A stretch of DNA of 64,000 bases from Schizochytrium sp. TIO01 (GCA_004764695.1 SMSO01000032.1:8576668-8640667); one strand, 5' to 3'. Numbered from the stretch's first letter, positions 31,713-45,691 are shown. Notes: generated by a model from the sequence alone, not told the origin. A program made the numbers and translations.

Positions 31713-32504
31713 CTTGCTTTTGTTTTTATTTGTGTGTAGGTCAACTCCGCCACTAGCGAGTTGTCAAGGCGCACCTGCCTCAACAGTCACGTACAAGCTA
31801 ATAAAGTTTCTGCTGCCGCAGAAGAGGGTCTAAGGGAAAGAAAAGCGAAGTGTGTAGTACTTCAGTAGTAGAGAAGTAGTAAAAAGAGAAAAAAGAAAGC
31901 TTTTCTCACAAACAACCACGAGGGAGGGTCAAGCTTGCTTCTGAGGGTTTCTCTTTCCGCGTGGCGACCAAAGGGCTAGATCACTCCGTCTGCTCTCCTG
32001 CTGTGCCTCTCTCCGCGACCGATGGGTCCGTCTTTGATGAATACGGGTTTGTGCGTATGTATGTATGTATGTATATAATGTAAGTGATTGAACAACGAGG
32101 TATGTTTATGACGAAGGAGTAAGCTGTCGGCGCCTAGTACCCTCCTACGTGAACAGCTAAGAGTCTACCACCCCTTACGCAATTACTAATGCTGCCTCTC
32201 GCTCGACGCGCTAGCTCTAGCTAGCTCAAAGCTCGCGGTCTCAGGCACGCAGGGCAGGGCTCCTCGCCGACTGCTGCTGCTGCTGCCTTCTTCGCGCCGC
32301 GGTTCTCTGTCACCCCGGCTGCGTCTGCCGCGGCGGTGTTCCTTCCTGCGCCAGCGGCCCTGCCGACTCGTGCGGCGCCGCCTCGATCGGAGATTGTGGT
32401 TTGCCGGCCAATCTGATTCTCTTTTCGCTTTCCCTCTCTTTCTCTTTCTTTTCTTTTACTTGCCTCCTCCTTCAACAAATATGTCTCGCTGGTCTTCTCA
32501 CGCT

Positions 32505-32562
32505 GCCGCCGCCGCCGCTGCCTTCGCTGCTGCCTTCGCTGCTGCCTTCGCTGCTGCTGACG
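32505..32562. repeat. GCTGCCTTCGCT-type 12-bp repeat
   Basis: Three to four units after a GCC run. An ATG at 32481 would open a 63-codon frame encoding Ala/Phe-rich low-complexity peptide, which is probably an accident of the repeat. Confidence 0.85.
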
Positions 32563-32776
32563 CTGGAGCTCGCAGGCCGTCTCTCGTCGAGCTCGCCTGC
32601 CTTTATTTATCTGTCTGCCGCTCTGCTGCTTCAGGCCGCGGGAGAGAGCTCAATGCTGTGCCGAGCGGGTGAGCGGTCAGCTCGCTTGGGTGTTCTTACT
32701 ATGATGGCGAAGTCTGTGTAGGTATGGAATAATATGAATGAATGTTTATATTTGAAAAATTAAGCGGTAGCTGAGA

Positions 32777-32804
32777 TAAATAAGTAAGTAAGTAAGTAAG
32801 TAAG

Positions 32805-32851
<47 letters not shown>

Positions 32852-32853
32852 AT
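32777..32853. repeat. (AAGT)n then (AAAT)n microsatellite
   Basis: About seven AAGT units change without a break into about twelve AAAT units, showing one array with a point-mutated sub-array. Confidence 0.95.
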
Positions 32854-33675
32854 GTATTTCTTTTGAATACTCCGGTCTGTCGATAAAACTAATCTCTAAG
32901 TATCGCCGCCGCTTTTTTTCTCATCATGGCAAAAGCTCTCACTCCTTTCCTTTCCTTTTCTATTCTACTTTTTCTAAAATAACAATTATACAATTAAATC
33001 ATTAAAAATAAAATTAAAAAGGGAATATTTATTTGTTTTTGTTTGAAATTCTTTCGCGAAAACTAGTAGACTGATAAAAGGTTTCTAGTTTCAAGAAAAC
33101 CAACCAAAGAGTTACATTTTCAACAAACAGATCATGCATGCACGGGCAGTACGTAAGTAAGTAGGTGGTCCCTCGCAGTCTTTGTAGCAGAAACAAAACG
33201 ACGAGGAGTCTTTTTCTTCTTCTTTTCGTTTCTCCTTCTTCTTCCTGCACTTCTTTTAAAAATTAAATACTCTTCTTATCATAATACGTATATATGCGCC
33301 CATATAAAGTTGCCTCTACAGAATCCTCAGCGGTAGGAGTCGCCGTGCCTCTCTTACTGTTAGCGGTAGGACGGGCTACGCGTGTGGAAGTATGGAAGGA
33401 AGGAGAGAAAGAGGCCCTTCTCTCCTTCAAGTTATACAACCTGCTTCTCAGAGCATTAAAGGTCAGCACAGCGCCGCTTTCTGCTCGAGCCATCTCTGAG
33501 AATTTCCGAGTTCTCGGCGCCTCTGCTGCGCCAGTATCGCCTCCCTCCCTGCCTGCTCCGGCTTAGAGCGTGTCTGCGTGCTCATCAGCCGCCTCATGCT
33601 TGCGCTCTTCGCTGTCGCTTCGAAGAAGGAGCACCCGTGATACACATGCTCACTGTATAACAAGCTTGATAACAG

Positions 33676-33734
33676 GTAGCTAGCTAGCTAGCTATCTATC
33701 TATCTATCTATCTATATATATATATATATATATC
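33676..33734. repeat. (AGCT)n-(ATCT)n-(AT)n compound microsatellite
   Basis: Three repeat types succeed each other, each differing from the last by one base. Confidence 0.95.
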
Positions 33735-33749
33735 TACAGGGGCTTTTGT

Positions 33750-33829
33750 GAAACAAAGAAACAAAGAAACAAAGAAACAATGAAACAATGAAACAAAGAA
33801 ATAATGAAACAATGAAACAATGAAACAAT
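33750..33829. repeat. (AAACAAAG/AAACAATG)n 8-bp repeat
   Basis: About ten degenerate 8-bp units, adenine-rich on the plus strand. Confidence 0.92.
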
Positions 33830-33890
33830 TTCAAAGATCGGCTTACAAAGAACGGCAGTAAGGACCAGTATGGATCCCTATTTCCAACAA

Positions 33891-33936
33891 AGTAAGTAAA
33901 TAAATAGATAGATCAATCAATCAATCAATCAATCAA
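33891..33936. repeat. (AAGT)-(AAAT)-(AGAT)-(CAAT)n compound array
   Basis: Short runs of four related tetramers, ending in about six CAAT units. Confidence 0.92.
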
Positions 33937-34319
33937 TGATCTGTAATGGGTAGGTAAGTAAAGAACAGACAAATTAATAGGTTCATTCTCGTGGCATCAC
34001 ATTCTCTTCTCAAACGAAGAAGCTGGTTTCTTTCTTTCTTTCATTCTTTCTTTTATTTAGTTTAATATTCTGTCATTCTTTCATTTTTATATTCTTTCCT
34101 CCCTTCGAAGTCCTCCTGAGGAATCGCTCGAATTGGCGCGAGAGAGAGAGAGACGGGGTCCCAACCCACGCACGCGAGATAAGTTTGCGGCGGCTGCGTC
34201 TCTCCACCGTCGCCTCTCGCGCGCCTCCACCTCCCTCCGCGCCCTCGCCTCGTGCCTTCCGCTCAGCTCGCTGTTTCAGGCTCTCTGCTTCGAACTTGGC
34301 TTCCGCAGCGTGGAATCCG

Positions 34320-34376
34320 AAAAGCAAGTACATTTATACATACATTTATACATACATTTATTTATACATACATTTT
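34320..34376. repeat. ACATTTAT-type repeat
   Basis: Alternating ACATTTAT and ACATACATTT units over about 55 bp. Confidence 0.85.
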
Positions 34377-34612
34377 GCATACACACAGATAGATACATGC
34401 ATACATATACGCAAGCAGACTAGAAGCTAGAAAAAGCTCGATGCTCGAAACAACAAGAGAGAAAGGAGAGAGAAAGGAGAGAAAGAGGCCTGGATTAGAA
34501 ACAGCGGCAGACATTTATTTATTCACTCACTCACCATCGCTCGCAGTCGTTCTTTCGTTCTTCTTCGCGCAGTTCAATTGAGTTTCGGCGAAAGTGAGAT
34601 GGTCAGAGCGGA

Positions 34613-34677
34613 AAGGAAAGAAAGGAGAGAAAGAAAGAAAGAAAGAAAGAGAGAAAAAGAGAAAGAAAGAAAGTGAG
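34613..34677. repeat. (GAAA)n purine tract
   Basis: About 65 bp of nearly uninterrupted A/G with GAAA periodicity. Confidence 0.92.
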
Positions 34678-35435
34678 CGGCAAAATAAATGTAGTATTTT
34701 TTTGCCCATCCACCACAAAGAGGAAACTCTAGGAGGTGTAAGGAGGACTGGAAAGAGGAAGGCGGCGGTCTGCTGGAAGAGGATTCAAGAGGAAGGAAAC
34801 GCAGGGGTCAGCGCACAAAGTGGTTGGAAGGGCGATCGTTGTGTTGCTGTATAGCGGGAATTGGAAAAGGAAAGAAAAGGAAGTAAAGGGAAAAAACACG
34901 ACAGTAACATAACAACAACCTCCCGTAGATGATCTAGGCGCTCCTACTACAGGTGTGCTCAAAGAACAGCGGAAGCGATTCTTTTCTCATAGCTATGAAT
35001 AAAGGCCGCGCGATGCAAAATAATTCGTTCTAATGACGTTTGATCTCCTCACGAAAGAGGAAAACAGCGATGAAAAGAAAAGGGATTATTAGAGAGAGAG
35101 CCTGAGAAAAAGTCTTGCGATGAAGATGAGCTGAAAAGACCTGAGACTATCGAAAACGAAGTTGAATGTTGAGAATTGCGATGAACTCTGGAGTGAGATC
35201 AAGATCAGCGTAGGGGTTAAAGACCAAAGGCAAGGCCAAGGCCAAGATCAAGATTTTAGGGTGCGCTCGCCTGCTTAGAGCTGTGTGCTTTCGCTTAAGC
35301 TCAAACTCAAGCTCAATCTCAGGTGACGGTGTACTAGACCATTGGTGGCTAGCTGACGAGGAAGATCTCGCTTCGTTCTTTTGGTCATAATTGCTTTTGG
35401 GGTCACAAGACTCGAGGCAAAACTATTTATATATA

Positions 35436-35513
35436 TGCATGTATGCATGCATCCATAAATGCATGAATGCATGCATGCATGAATGAATGAATGAATGAAT
35501 GAATGAATGCATA
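35436..35513. repeat. (GCAT)n and (GAAT)n compound array
   Basis: GCAT palindromic tetramers interleaved with about seven GAAT units. Confidence 0.92.
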
Positions 35514-36918
35514 TGCTTCATGTGCGCCGTTTGCAGCTTGCAGCCAAGTCCAACCCAAAGATCAATTACAACTTCAAGGTCATCTTCAAGATCAAGTTCA
35601 GGTTGCTCGGACTTTGTCGCTTCAAGGATTCGTGAAAATGTGGTCAATCTGGAGATCACTGTGACGAGTTGGATCTCGCAGGAGCTGCCCGGGCAAGCTC
35701 AAACCGCCAATAAGCACGCTCGTAACTTCGAATGAGGAACTACAACGTGCAGTTGCGCTATTCGATGACGAAGACGCGGGAGCGAATTCTTGAGCTCCAG
35801 AAGAAGGCCTTTCCATTTGTTTCTCTAAAAGACGGAGATGGTTTATGATGAAACAGCGAGTGTACCTGTCTACCAGTCGCTATTACAGGATGATCGGAGC
35901 CCTAAGTCTTAAGCCCTCGTGGGGCAGGAACCAGAAGTTCCCACTGCATCATTTGAAACCTGCAGCGAGTCAGGCTCGAGAGTGTTGTGTCGAACGAGAT
36001 TATTTCAGGCGCAATCAGGATCGCAATCAACGCCCATGAGTGTCGTGCGTAACTCGGGTCACAAGGCCTCGAGATGAATTCACCAAGCTTTTCCAAATCT
36101 GCTCTTGCTTCAAGCAAGTTTTCTGCATTACATTTCACATCTTCAGAACCTCCAGAACGTACTAAGTAGTTTGCTGGCGTTCCATGCTTTTATTTTCTCT
36201 CCGAGTCATGCTACTTTTTATTAATGTTAAAAATAAATAATTTAATAATAATAATAATAACACCTCTAAAAAAGCACTACTGTGATTTTTAAAAATAATG
36301 GCTTGAAATACTAAAACCTTCAATTTTCAATTTAAAACATAACGAAACTAAATACTTTACAGAAAGAGAAACACCACGAAAAGACTCCTTTCGGAGAATC
36401 CTCGCCATGACGGAACGGGACACCTCCCAGGTTTCCCATATCCGCCTCTATTAGTAGTAACAATGTGCTACGTACTCTAGAGGTAGGTAGGTTCACAGTC
36501 GCTGGCTGGCCTTTATTTATATATGAAGCATATACACTCCATAGCTCTGGGGAACTCACCAATTAACAACAGCCCTTTCCACTCCTTGCTTTGACAACCT
36601 CCCCTTATTGCACTCTAGTTCCAGTGCTGACCGCCTACCGCTGCTTTGTGACACCCACTTTGGCTGCCTTGGCTGCGCAGGTGCGCCAGTAGGCATTCTC
36701 GTTGGGTGTTATTTCAAGATAGTGAGCACTTATCGATTGATTGATTCACTGATTGACTGATCGTTGGTTTTAGTGCAAAGTGAGTGTCTCAGGAATGCCT
36801 CGCACAAACAAATAAAGGAGTGAGAGCGGGTCGAGGTTCTTCGTTCTCTAGGGACTCTTACAGTTTGCAGTAACTAGATGCCTCTATCGACCAATTACAC
36901 AGATCGATCCGTCCATCA

Positions 36919-36945
36919 GTCAATCAATCAATCAATCAATCAATC
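36919..36945. repeat. (CAAT)n microsatellite
   Basis: Six CAAT/ATCA units, in the opposite orientation to the large GATT array 300 bp downstream. Confidence 0.93.
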
Positions 36946-37246
36946 GAAAGTCGCTCTAAATCGTTATGGATGGTGCCTTAATCGAAGAGACCATCTCAAG
37001 TCAGGCCGAGAGCAGGGCCTATTCGTCTTTTGGTCGACTTGGGGAAACTCCTTATGCATCGAAATTAGCCCATGATTTATAGCCAGATGTCAGCCGATTG
37101 AATAGCCAGGCTCAAGGTCAGCAGGAACTCCTCTCTTTTGCTATTGGAGTTGAAACATCACGAAAGCGGAGCAGGAATCCACCGTTCCTAGGTATTCTTT
37201 CCATAGTTTCCATCCACGGAAGAAATTTATTTATGTTTGACCGATC

Positions 37247-37540
<294 letters not shown>

Positions 37541-37572
37541 TATAAGTGGGAAAGAGAGAAATAAAACACATT

Positions 37573-37595
37573 AATCAATCGATAATCAATCAATC
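37573..37595. repeat. ATCA arm facing the GATT array
   Basis: Reverse complement of the GATT unit, 32 bp after the array end. The two could pair as a stem-loop when single-stranded. Confidence 0.85.
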
Positions 37596-38134
37596 GCCTC
37601 TTAGTAATAGTGGGTATCTAGATGTCCTTAATGAGCTCCCTACAACTTATTTGCTTCCCAACTTCTACTCATCTGTGTACATACTACTGCTACGGTGGAG
37701 GCGGCCACCCGCGGGTTGCTCTCTCACGGGTCACGGCGCTCCGGCTCTGATGAAAGGCTCTTCAGGGCGGGCGTCACGAGGGCCTCCAGGACCTCCGGGC
37801 GCTAGGCGAGGCAAGGCAGGGCTAGGCGGCCAGCCTCCGGGTCCGCCTGCGTCGATTGCGCCCTGCTGCTTTGGCCGCGGGTGGCCTTTCCGCTATCCCT
37901 GTAAATCCATGTCTGTGCATACGTAGCTACTCTCAGTTCTCTGTTCTCTGTTCGCTCCATTGGCCAAGCAGAGCGTTTCCTTTCATGCAGAGACTTACTT
38001 ATAGCGGCCAATTCTTCACTTGCAGCAGCGCGATAAGTCACTGTGCCCAAGTTTGTTCCATTGGCGCCGCCGCAGGGAACTGGGAAATAAACACGTCTCA
38101 CCTCGGAGTTGCTTTGATAGACTGTGAGGGCGGA

Positions 38135-38170
38135 AAAGAAGAAGAAGAAGAAGAAGAAGAAGAAGAAGAA
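38135..38170. repeat. (GAA)n trinucleotide array
   Basis: About eleven GAA units; purine-pyrimidine asymmetric. Confidence 0.95.
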
Positions 38171-38512
38171 ATAAGCAGAGAGAAAGAATCTCGGAGAAAG
38201 AAGGATCCGGGATCTGCGCCTGCTTATGCGTGGTACGCACCTGGCTAGCTAGCTGAAGGGCCAGTAGATAAAGGCTGCCACGAGACGGCGCTGTACCGGC
38301 ACCCGTAAAGCGACGCCCTCACGCGCTCGGGCTGCTGCTATTACGAAGCACGAAGGAGATCTTTCGCTGCTCCGGCGGCGCAAATATCGATTCCCTGCTT
38401 TTCTTCTCTCTTGATGGGTGCTACGAGTAATCCCTACTGGATACCATCTAATGATCCTTTCAATTGCCCATTTATTCAATTAGTCATTCAATTCATCAAT
38501 CAAAAATTAAAT

Positions 38513-38572
38513 TATTCTTTCAATTAATCAATCAATCAAAATCCATCAATCAACCAATCAACTCAATCAATA
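38513..38572. repeat. Degenerate (ATCA)n array
   Basis: ATCA/ACCA units with substitutions, complementary to the GATT array one kilobase away. Confidence 0.85.
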
Positions 38573-38689
38573 ACTTTTGTTCACCTCATGTAGAGAAAAC
38601 CATAGACGTATACTATCTTTTAATAGGTTAATAAAACAAACGTTTGAAGCATCATTATGCAGGATTTCTACCGGGGGTTCAGGAAGACA

Positions 38690-38704
38690 CCCCCCCCCCC
38701 CCCC
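38690..38704. repeat. C15 homopolymer
   Basis: Fifteen cytosines in otherwise AT-rich surroundings. Length may be unreliable in sequencing. Confidence 0.95.
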
Positions 38705-39005
38705 TGTGGGACACCTCAATCCTGTCTCAGTGCAGTAAGACGCGCCGAACGAGCCCAGAATGAAGAAACCATCACTTGATTCTTCTCTGATTTAAAACTT
38801 GAGAGAAGCTCAATGCAGGAGGAGCATATGCCCTCAGGCCGGCGGTGACGTTCAACTTGGGCCAAAGTCGAGCGTCGTTCACTTTGGGCTTGCGAGAAGG
38901 GGCGCGGAGTAAGGCAAACGAGGTGGCTAACCTTGGAGATGCGTCGACTGCCATACAGATTCACTCACAGTAACGTTGAAGAAACTAACAAAGAAGCAAA
39001 GAAGC

Positions 39006-39060
39006 AGAAGGAAAGAAAGAAAGAACGAACGAAAGAACGAAAGAACGAAAGAAAGAGAAA
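39006..39060. repeat. (GAAA/GAAC)n purine-rich tract
   Basis: About thirteen tetramers alternating GAAA and GAAC. Confidence 0.9.
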
Positions 39061-39330
39061 AAGCAGCTCCTTTCAGGACTAGTGCGAGCTATGCATTTGG
39101 GGCCTACGCCTAACCAATTAGTACTTATTTCAGCCAATTCTTTGTACTTTGCAGAACTTTTGAAGCGTTAGAGGAACGAGTTCGTCAGCTCTTTCTCTAT
39201 TGAAGGGTGGCTAGCCCCGTTCCTAGCTCTTGGGTAGCTAGCTCCTAGGTAGAGAGGCGCTATGAGGACACTAGGCGCGCGGTAGTACCCACTGGTAGGA
39301 GCGCTAGTATGGTGGGTAATTACATGCGGG

Positions 39331-39405
39331 AGCCGCAGATGTAGTGGTAAAACTCGCTGTTGAATTGGAGTCTAAGATCGCGAGTTCGAGTTTGCGAGGA
39401 CAGAC
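39331..39405 (+). other. tRNA-like relic (possible SINE head)
   Basis: TGTAGTGGTAAAAC resembles an A box or D arm, and GAGTTCGAGTTTG about 40 bp later resembles a B box or T loop. The acceptor ends do not pair and the T stem fits only with wobble or an enlarged loop, so this is not a working tRNA. A decayed tRNA gene or a tRNA-derived SINE fragment is possible; chance is not excluded. Confidence 0.25.
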
Positions 39406-42400
39406 CAAGAGTCGGCCGAGCTGAGGCCCGAAAAGGCTTCAGCTGAAAGGCATTACATCGGATCCGGTACGACACTCAGGGCCTTCGACGCGGATTGAGC
39501 AGCCGCGAAAGCGCTGCGCGGATTGGTAGTCTTGATTTTCGATTCTTCTTCTTCTCGCTAGCGCGGCATTATGTTACTTAGTAAAGTCGCATCTTTCTCA
39601 TCATGAGGGGTCTTCTCTTGTAGTAACTAATACATGGCTAGGTACCTGAAAATATAGTGATATTTGGCGCTTATCTGGGCGACGCGGACTCGAAGAGTTT
39701 CCAGTGGGGCAGTTTCTTCGTGAGTGAACAGCTGCGGGGGTTCTCGCCTTTATACTCACAGCGTAGCTACCAACATCGGCGAAATAACATATTTTAATCA
39801 AAATCTCCGAGTATACAGAACTCCCGCAGCAAGCATATTACATGTTATTTTTTTATATTAGAGATGACGGACACAATATGTCTTTGGACGTTACTTTGTT
39901 CTGGCCGCCCACTCCTCGTCTAAGGGAGTTTCAAGCAAGGCAAACTTTACAGTGAAGTCTGAGGGCGGCCGAGGCATCTTTTATGGTTACATTCAATGCA
40001 GGGGACAGGTAACCTTCGTACTTTTCAATAAAGTAACGTCTTACAAGCTCCATTTGAATAACATCTGCCTAGGTAGTACTATTAGGAGCATCGAAAAAAT
40101 GGTACCCTTCCCAATAAGTATCGCAATTACTACTATTAAAAAACTGTATTAAAAAAAAAACTCATTGTTTAAAATTAAAAGTTTTCTTTTTTTCTTTTTA
40201 ATGAAATTGTGCTTGTTTTTAAAAGGAAATTGAAAGAACCTATAATAGAACAGATAGAACACATCGGACATAGGGTTTGGTTGATCTTGTTTTACTCAGC
40301 AATTCTTTCAAGTTGACGTTTGCTGGCCTGAGAGTTTTCAATTTAAAATAAGAAATATATCTTATTTCATCAAAATGGTACTTGAAACGTAGAGGTTAGT
40401 TTTTCCGACAAAAAGGTTTTTTCATTCTTTTTAATTATTATATTTTAATTTTCTAAAAATGAAACTGCAAATATATAGAAGCCACGATGTGTCTGAGACG
40501 CCAACCAAAAACATCATCTTCTTCGCAACGAGAACCAACGTAATTGTAAATATGCAAGTCATGCAACGGTGCCAAGTACTAACTTCAATTGAGTTGAGCA
40601 GTTTGCAAGAATACAGAGGAGCACATATCCACTGGCAAGAAATACCCAACACCTGCTAGAATTATGACTACCCAGGATCTGAAAAACTGGGATCGTCTCG
40701 ATCAGATGCGGAATTGTCCTCTAGAGTAGCTGAAAGCAGAAACATCATCCATCAGTGCAAAATCATTCTGACTTTGACGCTACGTTTAATGTCTTTTGCA
40801 CCAGCAATATACAGACAGTCAGGTACCTAACTCCGACTGTTGTGGAGCTTTTCCGTTTGTCAGCGGATAAATGTTGATGGCAGTTGGAGCAGGATGCAAA
40901 CGCCAGGAAGGATGCAAAACGAGCAGATAAAAGCGCGTGTTGGATCGAGGATCGTTTGCAAAAGAACACCATGCCTCGTAAAAGCAGTTCAAAGAAGAAC
41001 GTGAAATATCATTTTCTGAAGGTACCTACCTTCTAGGTCCTACGTTTGTCAGAATTTTCAGGCATGGTGCAGATTTTGGTATTAGGTGAATGATGTATCT
41101 ATATATCATACATTTCGCATGTCCATCTCTTTGGTAATTTGCTTCATGGAAGGGCTCCAAGATTGATTCATTGTATTCTTCCTCCCAGCTTAAGCGATAG
41201 GCAAAGCTTGGAGTTAGATTAGAATCACAATCCTCACGTTTCAGACTTGGTGCTGATGAGGTGCAGGAGCTTTTGAGAGTATTCGGCCACAACTCTTTCA
41301 AATGCAGGCGCTTGATTGGGTGTAGTAAGTTCTATTTTGTCAGATCTGTTTAATTACTGAAGGCTTGATTGAGACACAACGTACGCACCCAACGCGTGCT
41401 CTCTGTAGTACGACCTGAGTAGTATTTATCTGGCTGTAGAACCAGGAGAATTACCTACCTACCTTCTTCATCAAACAACAAAGAAAGATTGAAGAACCAG
41501 AGTGAGCAGAGAAAAAGAATAAGGAAGTGATGTTATAAAAGTTGAGCAACCTACTGCATCTCAAACAATCGTGAAAGCTAGCCACTGTTCAAAGCAACGG
41601 AGACGAGGAGGAATCTATAACCTTCTTTGGTCGACGCGAGATATGACAGGTACACACCTTTGAAAATCCTTGAATCCCTCGATCATTGATCTCATGACGA
41701 TATTTCTAGATGCATTGCAGCCCACGTCGGAATGTGTGCACGCTGGGCACCTCACAGAGGACAAGGATGAGGAGCCTCCGGTACTTCCTTGGTTTCCGAG
41801 CTGGCACTTGCCAAGCTACACTAAAGGAAAGTTAGCTCACTCAAGAGACAAAACTTAATACATTCCCCGTATGAGCCAACTTGAATGGACCAAAGTTCCA
41901 TTCCCGCACACCTCACCTGAAACATTTGTAATTAATCAGCTGCCGCGTGCTCAAGCCTCTCTCTCGCTGAGTCTCACGTGTGATACTAAAGGCGAATGCA
42001 GGGCAGGGCAAGAAGAAAATGTAGTAGCTCAGCTCGAAACTGCCTCTGAAGTGGTCAAATTGGGGAATATACACCGGGGGCATTTTTCGATGCCATTTCT
42101 GGTTTTTGTCATGAACGAACTTGCACCCCGAGAGATCACCGCTTTAAACCAAAGTCACGGCCATCTCCAGTTGTGCAGTAGGCCTCCTCAGCTATGAAAT
42201 AGCCCATTCGATCGCGGAGGTTATCACCATCGATGATGCCTCCGCACCTGCATTTCACTGTTAAGCGCTCCGCGCGTGCACGTTTCTTCACTCCGGAGTC
42301 ATGGCTGCAAAAAATAAGAGAGAAAACCTCTCTCTTTCTCTCTCTCTCTCTCTGTCATAGTCTTCAATAGCGCTTGAGTATATTCGGCATGTGCTGTTGA

Positions 42401-42716
42401 AAGAGGGAGTGTGCGCTTGTAAGTGCTTCGGCTTCAGATTGAACTGCGAGTGCACAAGTGAGCGAGCTAGCTCAGCCACGCCTCTAAGAAAGCGGGCTGC
42501 GCTCGCGCTGCTGCGTTGCATAGACAGTGAGGTGTCTAGGCTCCGAGCTGCTCGCGGTCCAGCGTAGCTCGAGGGAAACTAGCAGGGCGTAGTCCACTGT
42601 CCAGCTGCAGCAGCACGTAGGCGGCAGAGGGCTCTTCTGGCTGGCAATTCTTCGCACTCTTTATGGGCATCCATCTCCTTAGTATCCTGGAGTTTGTGAC
42701 TTACCTTCTTTCCTCC

Positions 42717-42754
42717 TTCTTCTCTTCTCTTCTCTTCTCTTCTCTTCTCTTCTT
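42717..42754. repeat. (TCTCT)n pentamer repeat
   Basis: About seven TCTCT units; a shorter CT tract lies at 42318-42353. Confidence 0.92.
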
Positions 42755-44020
42755 GAGATCGGTGAGAATATGGGCATCGCAAAGAGGTCGAGCTTCAGTT
42801 TGAGGTTGGGCTTGCAGAAACTGGGACAGAGTAGGCTGGAGACTGATAAGCTAATGTGCAAAGGCCCAGGGAGGGCAATCCATGTTTTCATGCCGCTGCG
42901 ACGTAGGACTCAGTTTCGATGTACTTTCTTTTGAACAATCAAGAAACCAAATTATGCAGATCATTATAGCACTTCCTTCCATCCACACACTAGGTACTAC
43001 CTCTATCATACAAACCATCGGCAAAGACTTCGTCGGAAAAACGTTTTTAATGTTTTGGTTTGCTTTGGTTTTTTACCCACTCACGAGCAAGAAATGTCGT
43101 TCACCCCTTTTTTCCTTAATCCGCCTGTAGCACTGAAGAAACTTTTCGTTTTCATTTTTCTTTTTTTTTTTTTTTTTAATATTTAAAGAAAATAATAATA
43201 ATAAATAAGCAATGCTTGGAGAACGTTTTTATTTTCAAAGCAAGGAGAACGTTCTCTTGGCGATGATGACAGTTTTTATTTTAATAAAAAGAAGGAGTAA
43301 AAACTACTCAAGCGATGGTAGGTTTCTTCTGCTTCGGGACTTTCTTTCCTCTCATGCAACACCCAAAGTGCTCCTTCTTCTCCTCCCCGTTCCTCTTCCA
43401 TAGGTACTCGAAGCTGATAATCCGCCGTGTTTGAACAATCAGAACCACGTGCAAAAGTGAATGATGCCTTTATATATTGTGAGTAATACGGTGGGCTAAG
43501 GTTCGCTCTTGTATCAGTAGCAGGGTAGTGTACTAGGTAGGCGCCCGAGATTCGGACGGCACGTCGGTCATTGCTACTTATCCATTTCGTTATTCCCAAC
43601 ACCTTCATGGTACCTCTCCTGGGCAAGCAAACTTGGGCAAGCAAGATGTCGCTTTCACGTGCAGAGTTTGCTATTCACTTACTTCAAGGTATCATCAATT
43701 CTGGGCTTGGAGCAGACCATCTCGAAATCTTGGTGGACAGCTTACTTTTGATACAGCAGATCACTTCAAGCTCTTCGCAGCATCTCTTGAGCCAATCAAA
43801 TGAGACCAAATCAAATCGAATACCGAGCGAGCGAGGGAGCGAGAGCCTGTTGACATCCTCCTCCACACGGGCTGCCTGCCTGGCCCTGAGACGTGGCAAG
43901 CTTGCACTTGGTGTTGGGCAAACCAGATTATCCTCCTCGTTGGAGCCCATTTCGTGAACCATGCGAATCGAACTTGCACCACCGAAACCGAAGAGAGGTC
44001 TCCATCATCACTGCGAAATG

Positions 44021-44052
44021 TCTCACTGACTCACTCACTCACTCACTCACCC
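44021..44052. repeat. (ACTC)n microsatellite
   Basis: About seven ACTC units. Confidence 0.92.
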
Positions 44053-44318
44053 ACGCACTGACTTGCTGAGCACCGAAGAGCCCAACCCGATCTTAACAAC
44101 GCCCGCCCGAATTGCCACACGCTTCAGCGGCGTCGGAGCTTTGGGGTGCCCTGAGTTGTGGTGCACGGGTCTCTCAAAACTAGGCTCATCAAGCCACGAA
44201 GGTGTCTCTGAGAGTGAGTTTACATGCAGGTACCCAAAGACCTACGTGCATGCATGCATCATCGAAGGCGAGCAAGCAAGCACCAAGCACCAAGCAATCG
44301 TGAAACAGCGAATGCACT

Positions 44319-44338
44319 GCATGCATGCATGCATGCAT
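44319..44338. repeat. (GCAT)n palindromic repeat
   Basis: Five GCAT units, each self-complementary. Confidence 0.9.
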
Positions 44339-45691
44339 GAAGTCCATATCATGAAATACTCGTCATGACGAATGGCGATCGAGGCGCTTGGAGCGTCGAT
44401 GGCGGAGGTTCAACTTGCTTGCAGGCGATCAACTGTCTGCCGGTGAAAGGTCGCTTCTCTCTAAACAATGTGCAAGATGGCATGGAGTGAACGTATGTAT
44501 CATTCTTGAGACTTGAGGACAAATAAATTGTCTGCCTCCGCAAGACGTGCACGTGACACCGGCCCATGTAAGAGGTCGAGGGCCTGCCTGCTACACGAAA
44601 GGAGCGAAATGCGAGAGAGCGGAGGCAATGTTGGGAGAGGACCGACAGGGGCAAGGGCGATTTGACTGACTGTGAAAAATGTGGCAACAGCAAACCTCAA
44701 AAGGTGTCCGCCTTTGAGAACGCTCAGCGAGCAGCTTGTTCTTTTTCTTTTTTCCCCCCTCGTTTTTGGTCTTTCTTTCTTCATAGTTTCTCCGACAATC
44801 TCTTACTCAAGAAAGAGCTCTTTTAAAAGCTTTCTTTAAACCCTTTTTAATTGAAAAGCATTTTTTAATTTAAAGTTATTTATTTTTAATGAGGTCACGG
44901 TCTTTTTCTCCTGAATAGAACGACAGAGGATCTGAAATCAGCAATAAGTTTTAATAAAGTTAAACAAATTTTGATCTCTGGGGTATAGATAAAGTAGGTA
45001 GTAGTTACTTTTTTTTTTGGAAAGCTTATTAGTAAAATAAGGGGACTCAAAAGTTTTACCGACGTGATGCCTAAAATCTTCTATGGATTACCTATAATAC
45101 AAAAGAGTTTATTATTGGCATAGGATGATTGTTATTTAACTCGAACTATGATAATGGCTACTCGAAAGTAAATGTTACGAATTTGTTTTTAACTTTTAGA
45201 AGAGCTCGAGGAGAAAATTGATGAATGGCACGCTTTCGGAAGAGCTCGTTCGGTGGATGCGCGTGCTAATTGTGGTTCGGGTTCCATCACAATATAGAGA
45301 CAGGACCAAGTAGAGTATTTTAGATAGCGTACTGACGATAGCGGACACTTCACTTTCAAAAGGGCAGAACAAAGTAGGGTATTTAAACAACCAAACTTGA
45401 GGAGCTCGAATCCCGCGATGACGGCCATCACATATCATCGACATGAAGACGCTGTCTTGGAGCACATCCTTCGAATTACATAGACTCGCAGCCGAGAGGA
45501 GTAGCGCTAGTGCATTGGGCTGTCAGTCTGAAGCTTTGCGAGCAAAGGCTTTCAATGATGCCTTCCTCGTTGGCACTCATGATGCATCCCCTCACTGTTT
45601 CACCTTGGAAATAAAGATGAACAAGCTCATAGGTGTCGCATACATGCTATAAACCGGCCGGCGGCTCTGCGAAAGGTGCATCTAGTAGCGT

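Noticed and set aside
32370-32672. Alanine-rich ORF with an ATG at 32481
   Set aside because: Low-complexity product of GCC/GCT repeats only 63 codons long from the ATG.
41871-42197. 108-codon ORF starting with ATG
   Set aside because: No domain or neighbour context and composition unlike the confirmed genes.
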